DNA of 64,000 nt from assembly GCA_026874595.1 (NCBI GenBank), contig CM049309.1:12762576-12826575 (forward strand), given 5' to 3'. The DNA is from Sipunculus nudus. Its lineage: Eukaryota; Annelida; Sipuncula; Golfingiida; Sipunculidae. Positions 46,839 through 58,944 of this stretch are shown here, in pieces; position 1 is the first letter of the stretch; each line of letters begins with the position of its first letter. Under the pieces are notes generated by a model that did no database searches, was not told where the DNA came from, and worked only from the letters and a program-made list of their open reading frames with translations. The translations under genes and the position numbers were made by a program.

Positions 46839-48960
46839 TTTTTTTTCAGTTATTGTGAATAGCAGGATGTTGTTATGTGAAAAGCGGCTCGGATACTGCA
46901 GTCAATTACGGGAAGTGGGTATATATGTTTGACCATTGTATTTAAAGTGATAAGTATTTCCTGAAGAGCGGTCAGTTCATAAGGCGTTGTTGAGAGTAGA
47001 TATCTAGCGCAGTCTGGTACTCGCCATCGCAGAACCTATTGGACACGGTCCATTACTCTCAACCCATCACATCACAGGGCGTGGGAGGAATGATTAGGTC
47101 GGGGCGCCCGGTGCGGGCAGGGCCGTCCCGGTCCACTGCTTCTCACTCGGAACCGGGCAAGCCTCTTGATTATCATTACCAGTGCTCAGTTAAGGGAAAT
47201 GACTTCAAACGGAGACTTAAATGTTCTTGCAGTGTAACAGTGAGAAGATTATTACTCGGAGACCGCATTTAAATGCAGTTCAGAAAAGAGGGACAATCAT
47301 CATTAATTCATGCAGTCGCTGGTATTTTGCCGCTGTTGCGCTGAAACTAAACAACCATTTTAATTATCCTAGTGATACATAATAAAATAACAACAATTCA
47401 GTACAAGTACACGTGATGAGGTTTATTTAACAGGTTTGACTCAAGTGAATAATATTTTTTTAATGAATTCTTTTTGGGCCGAATCGAAAAAAAAAATCTT
47501 ATCTTCTCGTAATGATTTCTATTTTATGTGCTCCTCGATTAGAATTATAAAGGGTGACACTAAAATTACCATTTTAAACGTAAAATGTTCGAAAGATTTT
47601 TGGCTATTTTTTTTTTTTTTTTTTTTTTAGGCTCATGGATTGACAGCGGTGATGTCATCCGGTGTGGGCGAAGTAACCAGCGACTAGGATAACCGCTGAG
47701 GAAACAGCTTCCGTAACTGACAGGCTTTAATAAATTAACAACTATATTTGTTCTCTTCTCACACACACATTCACGCGCGCACATGCAGTGAATCAATTTT
47801 TAATATATTAATGCGCAAGATAAGAATAAAGAGATATATACATATCACCAATTAACATATATATTTTACTGCAGTGTCGCTGAATATACGTCAGGTGAAG
47901 ACATCATGCAGTTCTTACATCAAACATTGCCGGCAGTCTGACCGACACGCACATGCATGTAAAAGTTTAAACAAACCAAAATGAGTCGTCAAGAAAAATC
48001 GACAAGTAACATCCAAAAATGCAGTTACCAATAAAAATACATTTTAACCAATACCTGCAGAAATAAAAAAAAATTTCCTAACCGCTTTGATGTAATACCG
48101 AGCAAAAGATCAAAGGCTGTTGTTTGTAAATTTGATGAAATTCGGAATTTTATTTTTGGTTCACCAAAGGCAATATCAAAACGATAACGTTATCAAAAAT
48201 AACTCCGACAAATTCACATGGCATTTTTATGTGTGACATTGAAAGTTTGGGTTGAGTTACAGAATTAATCGGAAACGAGCTCGATATACAGGAAAGCGGC
48301 CCTTCATTTTCATGTTCCGCTGCACTCTTGTAAAGGTCGAGGATTAATTTGCGGGAACAACTTTTGTTTTGCTATTGTACCGGTACAAAAGGCGACTTTG
48401 TCTGGGCCTGCGTATTCAGAAAATGAGATATCCTGGGTTCCATCATCTTTTAATAGTGGGCTTTATATTTTGCGGGATTTATTTCACGAGCCCCGGGCAA
48501 AGACTGCAACAAAGTATTCATGTTCGGAAAGCGCGTACTGCATTGAGTCTCTATATATATAGTCTCTTGTATTGATAATGATGTAATCGCATGATTTTAA
48601 TAAGGAAAATGGGTTACCAGAATTCGTAACAGACAGGATTTTCTCCATATTTATTGAAGATAAATGACAATAATATCTGACAGTGGGTTGAAAATATTTA
48701 TTATAATATAATTGAATATGTCAAGCAAATGAACGAGTTTATGTAGCAACAATATTGACATAACCCGCAACAATTGACATGTACACAAGGATGTTAGAAA
48801 AATATTGTTATTTTAGTGGATCAACACGTAAAAGCACCGAGTGCACGAAATATAAGCAAATACATAGATGTAATATATTATAGCACCTAAAGAGTTGTGA
48901 ACCTAATATTTGAGGCGCTGCTCATGCAGCAGGCATGCAGAATGTCCTCTGGAAATTAGG
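46839..48960. other. Spacer 14
   Basis: It has the same layout as spacer 0. A 9-bp deletion near 47220 removes one copy of an AATCGCA-containing segment. The T run is 47607-47628 (22 T). Private variants GAACGAG (about 48731) and AATTGACATG (about 48772) are shared only with spacer 17. The left edge of the right-hand duplication copy falls near its end. Confidence 0.8.
46915..46930 (-). promoter_or_regulatory. Variant TATA box of gene 14
   Basis: The minus strand reads ACATATATACCC in place of AATATATATACCC because of an A-to-G change at 46927. The same variant occurs at gene 17 (56903-56910). The core TATATA remains, so promoter strength may change only slightly. Confidence 0.5.
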
Positions 48961-50163
48961 TTAAAAAGGAAACTGTTTGTGAAACTGGCTGAGCACCGTC
49001 TGGGTCTGTTCAGCAGGGATGAGGGCCATGAGCTCCAGGGCATCTCTCATTCTCTTGAGCGTTTCATAGTTATCTCTGCCCGTGACCGTCAGAGTGAAGA
49101 CTTCCATATCACCTACTTTCCTCCGCTTGTCCATCGTGGCACCGACCTGCGGAGCCCCAAGACCTGTGGCTTTTCTTTTCTGGCCCGCCTGTGGACCTGT
49201 CTTCTCATCCACCCGACGGTCCCGACCGGGGCAGGCACAGATTCGGACCTCGGCAGACTGTCTGCCCAGCACTTGCCCCTGGTGTTCCAGCGTGAAGATG
49301 ACCCTGAGAGGGCGTCTGTTGAGTCCACCCACACAGGAAGAGAAGCACATGAACTGGTAGAGGTTGGTGATCCATTGGTTACCCGCTTGTGGTGTCTGAT
49401 GAGGTATAATGACTGACTGCCTGCGCGTTTCGGGGTCCTCGTAGTACCGGGAAAGTGAATGTTCGCATCGCAGCAGGTGGGATGGTGCTGGGTGGTTGTC
49501 GTTGAACTCGCTTGTACCGGCGTGGTTTGGACATCGGGTGACGATCTCCTGCACGTGTTCCGGCTTGACATAGACAGGCATGGCTCTGATAATACTACCG
49601 CTGGGAGGTGGGGTGGCCGTGGTGAACTTGACCGGACAAGCAGTGGCCATGCGCACACAGAGTTTATTCAGAGCTGGTGAGTAGGTCCAGTTGGCAGATT
49701 TGGTGTCCTTGACTGGCTGTTCGAAACCCACCTGGAAGCCGTAGTGGCCTGGGTATGCCGTGGCAGACGGCAGGGAGTGCTGCTGGCCTGTGGCTGGAGA
49801 AGCCTGCGGTGACGGGGTTGATGTGGTCAGGGGTACAGGGATTTGCGAGTCCGCTGCTCTGTCACTCATGTCACGTGACGCATCGGCTTCCAGCAGATCC
49901 TGTACGCTGTCGGCATGAGTGTAATATTCTTCGGGATCCGTTTTCAGAAGATCGGCGTGTGGACGGCCGAGAACTCCCTCCACGTCCGCCGTGCTGAGTG
50001 GACAGAGGTCCTCCGAATCCGAACCGGAACTGAGCGAATGCCACAGCTGATCCACCTCATCTGAAACATCGTATTGCTCGGTGTCTTCTAGCACAAACGC
50101 TGGTTGCTTTTTCGCCGGGCTGGTTTGAAGATCGGTCCGATGGTAGTGCATGAATGAAGTCAT
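48961..50163 (-). CDS. p53: p53-family transcription factor, gene 15 (intact, Y169C)
   Basis: The 400-aa protein is identical to genes 11 and 12. The duplication junction lies at or just past the 3' end of this gene, so its 3' UTR belongs to a different lineage from its coding region. The TATA box is at 50242-50249. Confidence 0.94.
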   Translation of the reverse strand: MTSFMHYHRTDLQTSPAKKQPAFVLEDTEQYDVSDEVDQLWHSLSSGSDSEDLCPLSTADVEGVLGRPHADLLKTDPEEYYTHADSVQDLLEADASRDMSDRAADSQIPVPLTTSTPSPQASPATGQQHSLPSATAYPGHYGFQVGFEQPVKDTKSANWTYSPALNKLCVRMATACPVKFTTATPPPSGSIIRAMPVYVKPEHVQEIVTRCPNHAGTSEFNDNHPAPSHLLRCEHSLSRYYEDPETRRQSVIIPHQTPQAGNQWITNLYQFMCFSSCVGGLNRRPLRVIFTLEHQGQVLGRQSAEVRICACPGRDRRVDEKTGPQAGQKRKATGLGAPQVGATMDKRRKVGDMEVFTLTVTGRDNYETLKRMRDALELMALIPAEQTQTVLSQFHKQFPF

Positions 50164-52287
50164 TTTTTCAGTTATTGTGAATAGCAGGATGTTGTTATGT
50201 GAAAAGCGGCTCGGATACTGCAGTCAATTACGGGAAGTAGGTATATATATTTGACCATTGTATTTAAAGTGATTAGTATTACCTGAAGAGCGGTCAGTTC
50301 ATAAGGCGTTGTTTAGAGTAGATATCTAGCGCAGTCTGGTACTCGCCATCGCAGAACCTATTGGACACGGTCCATTACTCTCAACCCATCACATCACAGG
50401 GCGTGGGAGGAATGATTAGGTCGGGGCGCCCGGTGCGAGCAGGGCCGTCCCGGTCCACTGCTTCTCACTCGGAACCGGGCAAGCCTCTTGATTATCATTA
50501 CCAGTGCTCAGTTAAGGGAAATGACTTCAAACGGAGACTTAAACAATCGCAATGTTCTTGCAGTGTAACAGTGAGAAGATTATTACTCGGAGACCGCATT
50601 TAAATGCAGTTCAGAAAAGAGGGACAATCATCATTAATTCATGCAGTCGCTGGTATTTTGCCGCTGTTGCGCTGAAACTAAACAACCATTTTAATTATCC
50701 TAGTGATACATAATAAAATAACAACAATTCAGTACAAGTACACGTGATGAGGTTTATTTAACAGGCTTGACTCAAGTGAATAATATTTTTTTAATGAATT
50801 CTATTTGGGCCGAATCAAATAAAAATCTTATCTTCTCGTAGTGTTTTCCATTTTATGTGCTCCTCGATTAGAATTATAAAGGGTGACACTAAAATTACCA
50901 TTTTAAACGTAAAATGTTCGAAAGATTTTTGGCTATGTTTTTTTTTCTTTTTTTAGGCTCATGGATTGACAGCGGTGATATCATCCGGTGTGGGCGAAGT
51001 AACCAGCGACTAGGATAACCGCTGAGGAAACAGCTTCCGTAACTGACAGGCTTTAATAAATTAACAACTATATTTGTTCTCTTCTCACACACACATTCAC
51101 GCGCGCACATGCAGTGAATCAATTTTTTAATATATTAATGCGCAAGATAAGAGTAAAGAGATATATACATATCACCAATTAACATATATTTTTACTGCAG
51201 TGTCGCTGAATATACGTCAGGTGAAGACATCATGCAGTTCTTACATCAAACATTGCCGGCAGTCTGACCGACACGCACATGCATGTAAAAGTTTAAACAA
51301 ACCAAAATGAGTCGTCAAGAAAAATCGACAAGTAACATCCAAAAATGCAGTTACCAATAAAAATACATTTTAACCAATACCTGCAGAAATAAAAAAAAAA
51401 TTTCCTAACCGCTTTGATGTAATACCGAGCAAAAGATCAAAGGCTGTTGTTTGTAAATTTGATGAAATTCGGAATTTTATTTTTGGTTCACCAAAGGCAA
51501 TATCAAAACGATAACGTTATCAAAAATAACTCCGACAAATTCACATGGCATTTTTATGTGTGACATTGAAAGTTTGGGTTGAGTTACAGAATTAATCGGA
51601 AACGAGCTCGATATACAGGAAAGCGGCCCTTCATTTTCATGTTCCGCTGCACTCTTGTAAAGGCCGAGGATTAATTTGCGGGAACAACTTTTGTTTTGCT
51701 ATTGTACCGGTACAAAAGGCGACTTTGTCTGGGCCTGCGTATTCAGAAAATGAAATATCCTGGGTTCCATCATCTTTTAATTGTGGGCTTTATATTTTGC
51801 GGGATTTATTTCACGAGCCCCGGGCAAAGACTGCAACAAAGTATTCATGTTCGGAAAGCGCGTACTGCATTGAGTCTCTATATATATAGTCTCCTGTATT
51901 GATAATGATGTAATCGCATGATTTTAATAAGGAAAATGGGTTACCAGAATTCGTAACAGACAGGATTTTCTCCATATTTATTGAAGATAAATGACAATAA
52001 TATCTGACAGTGGGTTGAAAATATTTATTATAATATAATTGAATATGTCAAGCAAATGAAATAGTTTATGTAGCAACAATATTGACATAACCCGCAACAA
52101 TTTACATGTACACAAGGATGTTAGAAAAATATTGTTATTTTAGTGGATCAACACGTAAAAGCACCGAGTGCACGAAATATAAGCAAATACATAGATGTAA
52201 TATATTATAGCACCTAAAGAGTTGTGAACCTAATATTTGAGGCGCTGCTCATGCAGCAGGCATGCAGAATGTCCTCTGGAAATTAGG
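50164..52287. other. Spacer 15
   Basis: It is a duplicate of spacer 12. The T run is T9-C-T7 (50938-50954). It differs by GCAGTGTCG (51195) and a longer A run near 51391. The small ORF begins MKYPG. No other gene is seen. Confidence 0.8.
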
Positions 52288-53489
52288 TTAAAAAGGAAAC
52301 TGTTTGTGAAACTGGCTGAGCACCGTCTGGGTCTGTTCAGCAGGGATGAGGGCCATGAGCTCCAGGGCATCTCTCATTCTCTTGAGCGTTTCATAGTTGT
52401 CTCTGCCCGTGACCGTCAGAGTGAAGACTTCCATATCACCTACTTTCCTCCGCTTGTCCATCGTGGCACCGACCTGCGGAGCCCCAAGACCTGTGGCTTT
52501 TCTTTTCTGGCCCGCCTGTGGACCTGTCTTCTCATCCACCCGACGGTCCCGACCGGGGCAGGCACAGATTCGGACCTCGGCAGACTGTCTGCCCAGCACT
52601 TCCCCTGGTGTTCCAGCGTGAAGATGACCCTGAGAGGGCGTCTGTTGAGTCCACCCACACAGGAAGAGAAGCACATGAACTGGTAGAGGTTGGTGATCCA
52701 TTGGTTACCCGCTTGTGGTGTCTGATGAGGTATAATGACTGACTGCCTGCGCGTTTCGGGGTCCTCGTAGTACCGGGAAAGTGAATGTTCGCATCGCAGC
52801 AGGTGGGATGGTGCTGGGTGGTTGTCGTTGAACTCGCTTGTACCGGCGTGGTTTGGACATCGGGTGACGATCTCCTGCACGTGTTCCGGCTTGACATAGA
52901 CAGGCATGGCTCTGATAATACTACCGCTGGGAGGTGGGGTGGCCGTGGTGAACTTGACCGGACAAGCAGTGGCCATGCGCACATAGAGTTTATTCAGAGC
53001 TGGTGAGTAGGTCCAGTTGGCAGATTTGGTGTCCTTGACTGGCTGTTCGAAACCCACCTGGAAGCCGTAGTGGCCTGGGTATGCCGTGGCAGACGGCAAG
53101 GAGTGCTGCTGGCCTGTGGCTGGAGAAGCCTGCGGTGACGGGGTTGATGTGGTCAGGGGTACAGGGATTTGCGAGTCCGCTGCTCTGTCACTCATGTCAC
53201 GTGACGCATCGGCTTCCAGCAGATCCTGTACGCTGTCGGCATGAGTGTAATATTCTTCGGGATCCGTTTTCAGAAGATCGGCGTGTGGACGGCCGAGAAC
53301 TCCCTCCAAGTCCGCCGTGCTGAATGGACAGAGGTCCTCCGAATCCGAACCGGAACTGAGCGAATGCCACAGCTGATCCACCTCATCTGAAACATCGTAT
53401 TGCTCGGTGTCTTCTAGCACAAACGCTGGTTGCTTTTTCGCCGGGCTGGTTTGAAGATCGGTCCGATGATAGTGCATGAATGAAGTCAT
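52288..53489 (-). pseudogene. p53: p53-family gene 16, one-base deletion at codon 297
   Basis: It is a duplicate of gene 13 with the same deletion (near 52601), L56F and V61L, and the same 349-residue product ending at 52440. The two broken genes therefore arose from one mutation that was then copied. The TATA box is at 53569-53576; the initiator reads CAGCAT. Confidence 0.92.
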
Positions 53490-55618
53490 TTTTTTCAGTT
53501 ATTGTGAATAGCAGGATGTTGTTATGTGAAAAGCGGCTCGGATGCTGCAGTCAATTACGGGAAGTGGGTATATATATTTGACCATTGTATTTAAAGTGAT
53601 AAGTATTTCCTGAAGAGCGGTCAGTTCATAAGGCGTTGTTGAGATTAGATATCTAGCGCAGTCTGGTACTCGCCATCGCAGAACCTATTGGACACGGTCC
53701 ATTACTCTCAACCCATCACATCACAGGGCGTGGGAGGAATGATTAGGTCGGGGCGCCCGGTGCGGGCAGGGCCGTCCCGGTCCACTGCTTCTCACTCGGA
53801 ACCGGGCAAGCCTCTTGATTATCATTACCAGTGCTCAGTTAAGGGAAATGACTTCAAACGGAGACTTAAACAATCGCAATGTTCTTGCAGTGTAACAGTG
53901 AGAAGATTATTACTCGGAGACCGCATTTAAATGCAGTTCAGAAAAGAGGGACAATCATCATTAATTCATGCAGTCGCTGGTATTTTGCCGCTGTTGCGCT
54001 GAAACTAAACAACCATTTTAATTATCCTAGTGATACATAATAAAATAACAACAATTCAGTACAAGTACACGTGATGAGGTTTATTTAACAGGTTTGACTC
54101 AAGTGAATAATATTTTTTTAATGAATTCTTTTTGGGCCGAATCGAAAAAAAAATCTTATCTTCTCGTAATGATTTCTATTTTATGTGCTCCTCGATTAGA
54201 ATTATAAAGGGTGACACTAAAATTACCATTTTAAACGTAAAATGTTCGAAAGATTTTTGGCTATTTTTTTTTTTTTTTTTTTTTTTAGGCTCATGGATTG
54301 ACAGCGGTGATGTCATCCGGTGTGGGCGAAGTAACCAGCGACTAGGATAACCGCTGAGGAAACAGCTTCCGTAACTGACAGGCTTTAATAAATTAACAAC
54401 TATATTTGTTCTCTTCTCACACACACATTCACGCGCGCACATGCAGTGAATCAATTTTTAATATATTAATGCGCAAGATAAGAATAAAGAGATATATACA
54501 TATCACCAATTAACATATATATTTTACTGCAGTGTCGCTGAATATACGTCAGGTGAAGACATCATGCAGTTCTTACATCAAACATTGCCGGCAGTCTGAC
54601 CGACACGCACATGCATGTAAAAGTTTAAACAAACCAAAATGAGTCGTCAAGAAAAATCGACAAGTAACATCCAAAAATGCAGTTACCAATAAAAATACAT
54701 TTTAACCAATACCTGCAGAAATAAAAAAAATTTTCCTAACCGCTTTGATGTAATACCAAGCAAAAGATCAAAGGCTGTTGATGGTAAATTTGATGAAATT
54801 CGGAATTTTATTTTTGGTTCACCAAAGGCAATATCAAAACGATAACGTTATCAAAAATAACTCCGACAAATTCACATGGCATTTTTATGTGTGACATTGA
54901 AAGTTTGGGTTGAGTTACAGAATTAATCGGAAACGAGCTCGATATACAGGAAAGCGGCCCTTCATTTTCATGTTCCGCTGCACTCTTTTAAAGGCCGAGG
55001 ATTAATTTGCGGGAACAACTTTTGTTTTGCTATTGTACCGGTACAAAAGGCGACTTTGTCTGGGCCTGCGTATTCAGAAAATGAGATATCCTGGGTTCCA
55101 TCATCTTTTAATAGTGGGCTTTATATTTTGCGGGATTTATTTCACGAGCCCCGGGCAAAGACTGCAACAAAGTATTCATGTTCGGAAAGCGCGTACTGCA
55201 TTGAGTCTCTATATATATAGTCTCTTGTATTGATAATGATGTAATCGCATGATTTTAATAAGGAAAATGGGTTACCAGAATTCGTAACAGACAGGATTTT
55301 CTCCATATTTATTGAAGATAAATGACAATAATATCTGACAGTGGGTTGAAAATATTTATTATAATATAATTGAATATGTCAAGCAAATGAAATAGTTTAT
55401 GTAGCAACAATATTGACATAACCCGCAACAATTTACATGTACACAAGGATGTTAGAAAAATATTGTTATTTTAGTGGATCAACACGTAAAAGCACCGAGT
55501 GCACGAAATATAAGCAAATACATAGATGTAATATATTATAGCACCTAAAGAGTTGTGAACCTAATATTTGAGGCGCTGCTCATGCAGCAGGCATGCAGAA
55601 TGTCCTCTGGAAATTAGG
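53490..55618. other. Spacer 16
   Basis: It is a duplicate of spacer 13, with a 23-T run at 54264-54286 and the same ATACCAAGC and GTTGATGG variants. It differs at about 54990, where it has GGCCGAGG against GGTCGAGG in spacer 13. No gene is seen beyond the small ORF. Confidence 0.8.
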
Positions 55619-56821
55619 TTAAAAAGGAAACTGTTTGTGAAACTGGCTGAGCACCGTCTGGGTCTGTTCAGCAGGGATGAGGGCCATGAGCTCCAGGGCA
55701 TCTCTCATTCTCTTGAGCGTTTCATAGTTGTCTCTGCCCGTGACCGTCAGAGTGAAGACTTCCATATCACCTACTTTCCTCCGCTTGTCCATCGTGGCAC
55801 CGACCTGCGGAGCCCCAAGACCTGTGGCTTTTCTTTTCTGGCCCGCCTGTGGACCTGTCTTCTCATCCACCCGACGGTCCCGACCGGGGCAGGCACAGAT
55901 TCGGACCTCGGCAGACTGTCTGCCCAGCACTTGCCCCTGGTGTTCCAGCGTGAAGATGACCCTGAGAGGGCGTCTGTTGAGTCCACCCACACAGGAAGAG
56001 AAGCACATGAACTGGTAGAGGTTGGTGATCCATTGGTTACCCGCTTGTGGTGTCTGATGAGGTATAATGACTGACTGCCTGCGCGTTTCGGGGTCCTCGT
56101 AGTACCGGGAAAGTGAATGTTCGCATCGCAGCAGGTGGGATGGTGCTGGGTGGTTGTCGTTGAACTCGCTTGTACCGGCGTGGTTTGGACATCGGCTGAC
56201 GATCTCCTGCACGTGTTCCGGCTTGACATAGACAGGCATGGCTCTGATAATACTACCGCTGGGAGGTGGGGTGGCCGTGGTGAACTTGACCGGACAAGCA
56301 GTGGCCATGCGCACATAGAGTTTATTCAGAGCTGGTGAGTAGGTCCAGTTGGCAGATTTGGTGTCCTTGACTGGCTGTTCGAAACCCACCTGGAAGCCGT
56401 AGTGGCCTGGGTATGCCGTGGCAGACGGCAGGGAGTGCTGCTGGCCTGTGGCTGGAGAAGCCTGCGGTGACGGGGTTGATGTGGTCAGGGGTACAGGGAT
56501 TTGCGAGTCCGCTGCTCTGTCACTCATGTCACGTGACGCATCGGCTTCCAGCAGATCCTGTACGCTGTCGGCATGAGTGTAATATTCTTCGGGATCCGTT
56601 TTCAGAAGATCGGCGTGTGGACGGCCGAGAACTCCCTCCACGTCCGCCGTGCTGAGTGGACAGAGGTCCTCCGAATCCGAACCGGAACTGAGCGAATGCC
56701 ACAGCTGATCCACCTCATCTGAAACATCGTATTGCTCGGTGTCTTCTAGCACAAACGCTGGTTGCTTTTTCGCCGGGCTGGTTTGAAGATCGGTCCGATG
56801 ATAGTGCATGAATGAAGTCAT
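55619..56821 (-). CDS. p53: p53-family transcription factor, gene 17 (intact, T209S)
   Basis: The protein is identical to gene 14, its counterpart in the duplication, and all 400 codons are open. The variant TATA box (56903-56910) is shared with gene 14. Confidence 0.94.
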   Translation of the reverse strand: MTSFMHYHRTDLQTSPAKKQPAFVLEDTEQYDVSDEVDQLWHSLSSGSDSEDLCPLSTADVEGVLGRPHADLLKTDPEEYYTHADSVQDLLEADASRDMSDRAADSQIPVPLTTSTPSPQASPATGQQHSLPSATAYPGHYGFQVGFEQPVKDTKSANWTYSPALNKLYVRMATACPVKFTTATPPPSGSIIRAMPVYVKPEHVQEIVSRCPNHAGTSEFNDNHPAPSHLLRCEHSLSRYYEDPETRRQSVIIPHQTPQAGNQWITNLYQFMCFSSCVGGLNRRPLRVIFTLEHQGQVLGRQSAEVRICACPGRDRRVDEKTGPQAGQKRKATGLGAPQVGATMDKRRKVGDMEVFTLTVTGRDNYETLKRMRDALELMALIPAEQTQTVLSQFHKQFPF

Positions 56822-58944
56822 TTTTTTTTCAGTTATTGTGAATAGCAGGATGTTGTTATGTGAAAAGCGGCTCGGATACTGCAGTCAATTACGGGAAGTG
56901 GGTATATATGTTTGACCATTGTATTTAAAGTGATAAGTATTTCCTGAAGAGCGGTCAGTTCATAAGGCGTTGTTGAGAGTAGATATCTAGCGCAGTCTGG
57001 TACTCGCCATCGCAGAACCTATTGGACACGGTCCATTACTCTCAACCCATCACATCACAGGGCGTGGGAGGAATGATTAGGTCGGGGCGCCCGGTGCGGG
57101 CAGGGCCGTCCCGGTCCACTGCTTCTCACTCGGAACCGGGCAAGCCTCTTGATTATCATTACCAGTGCTCAGTTAAGGGAAATGACTTCAAACGGAGACT
57201 TAAATGTTCTTGCAGTGTAACAGTGAGAAGATTATTACTCGGAGACCGCATTTAAATGCAGTTCAGAAAAGAGGGACAATCATCATTAATTCATGCAGTC
57301 GCTGGTATTTTGCCGCTGTTGCGCTGAAACTAAACAACCATTTTAATTATCCTAGTGATACATAATAAAATAACAACAATTCAGTACAAGTACACGTGAT
57401 GAGGTTTATTTAACAGGTTTGACTCAAGTGAATAATATTTTTTTAATGAATTCTTTTTGGGCCGAATCGAAAAAAAAAATCTTATCTTCTCGTAATGATT
57501 TCTATTTTATGTGCTCCTCGATTAGAATTATAAAGGGTGACACTAAAATTACCATTTTAAACGTAAAATGTTCGAAAGATTTTTGGCTATTTTTTTTTTT
57601 TTTTTTTTTTTTAGGCTCATGGATTGACAGCGGTGATGTCATCCGGTGTGGGCGAAGTAACCAGCGACTAGGATAACCGCTGAGGAAACAGCTTCCGTAA
57701 CTGACAGGCTTTAATAAATTAACAACTATATTTGTTCTCTTCTCACACACACATTCACGCGCGCACATGCAGTGAATCAATTTTTAATATATTAATGCGC
57801 AAGATAAGAATAAAGAGATATATACATATCACCAATTAACATATATATTTTACTGCAGTGTCGCTGAATATACGTCAGGTGAAGACATCATGCAGTTCTT
57901 ACATCAAACATTGCCGGCAGTCTGACCGACACGCACATGCATGTAAAAGTTTAAACAAACCAAAATGAGTCGTCAAGAAAAATCGACAAGTAACATCCAA
58001 AAATGCAGTTACCAATAAAAATACATTTTAACCAATACCTGCAGAAATAAAAAAAAATTTCCTAACCGCTTTGATGTAATACCGAGCAAAAGATCAAAGG
58101 CTGTTGTTTGTAAATTTGATGAAATTCGGAATTTTATTTTTGGTTCACCAAAGGCAATATCAAAACGATAACGTTATCAAAAATAACTCCGACAAATTCA
58201 CATGGCATTTTTATGTGTGACATTGAAAGTTTGGGTTGAGTTACAGAATTAATCGGAAACGAGCTCGATATACAGGAAAGCGGCCCTTCATTTTCATGTT
58301 CCGCTGCACTCTTGTAAAGGTCGAGGATTAATTTGCGGGAACAACTTTTGTTTTGCTATTGTACCGGTACAAAAGGCGACTTTGTCTGGGCCTGCGTATT
58401 CAGAAAATGAGATATCCTGGGTTCCATCATCTTTTAATAGTGGGCTTTATATTTTGCGGGATTTATTTCACGAGCCCCGGGCAAAGACTGCAACAAAGTA
58501 TTCATGTTCGGAAAGCGCGTACTGCATTGAGTCTCTATATATATAGTCTCTTGTATTGATAATGATGTAATCGCATGATTTTAATAAGGAAAATGGGTTA
58601 CCAGAATTCGTAACAGACAGGATTTTCTCCATATTTATTGAAGATAAATGACAATAATATCTGACAGTGGGTTGAAAATATTTATTATAATATAATTGAA
58701 TATGTCAAGCAAATGAACGAGTTTATGTAGCAACAATATTGACATAACCCGCAACAATTGACATGTACACAAGGATGTTAGAAAAATATTGTTATTTTAG
58801 TGGATCAACACGTAAAAGCACCGAGTGCACGAAATATAAGCAAATACATAGATGTAATATATTATAGCACCTAAAGAGTTGTGAACCTAATATTTGAGGC
58901 GCTGCTCATTCAGCAGGCATGCAGAATGTCCTCTGGAAATTAGG
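56822..58944. other. Spacer 17
   Basis: It is a duplicate of spacer 14, with the same 9-bp deletion (near 57204), a 22-T run at 57591-57612, and the GAACGAG and AATTGACATG variants (about 58715 and 58756). The right edge of the duplication falls near its end. No gene is seen beyond the small ORF. Confidence 0.8.

Larger units (their letters stand above)
38945..48925. repeat. Higher-order duplication, left copy (three units, 9.98 kb)
   Basis: Units 12-14 match units 15-17 almost base for base, including the private codon-297 deletion, L56F/V61L, the T9-C-T7 run, the ACCAAGC and GTTGATGG spacer variants, the variant TATA box and a 9-bp deletion. The few differences I noticed are single bases (for example 41219 and 45010) and A-run lengths. 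The boundaries are placed within about 150 bp from marker switches. Confidence 0.85.
48926..58908. repeat. Higher-order duplication, right copy (three units, 9.98 kb)
   Basis: This is the partner of the segment at about 38.9-48.9 kb. At its left junction the sequence switches between 48780 and 49071. Upstream it carries the GAACGAG and AATTGACATG variants also found near 58.7 kb; downstream it carries the codon-364 and Y169C variants of gene 12. This is what an unequal exchange displaced by exactly three units would leave. Confidence 0.85.
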
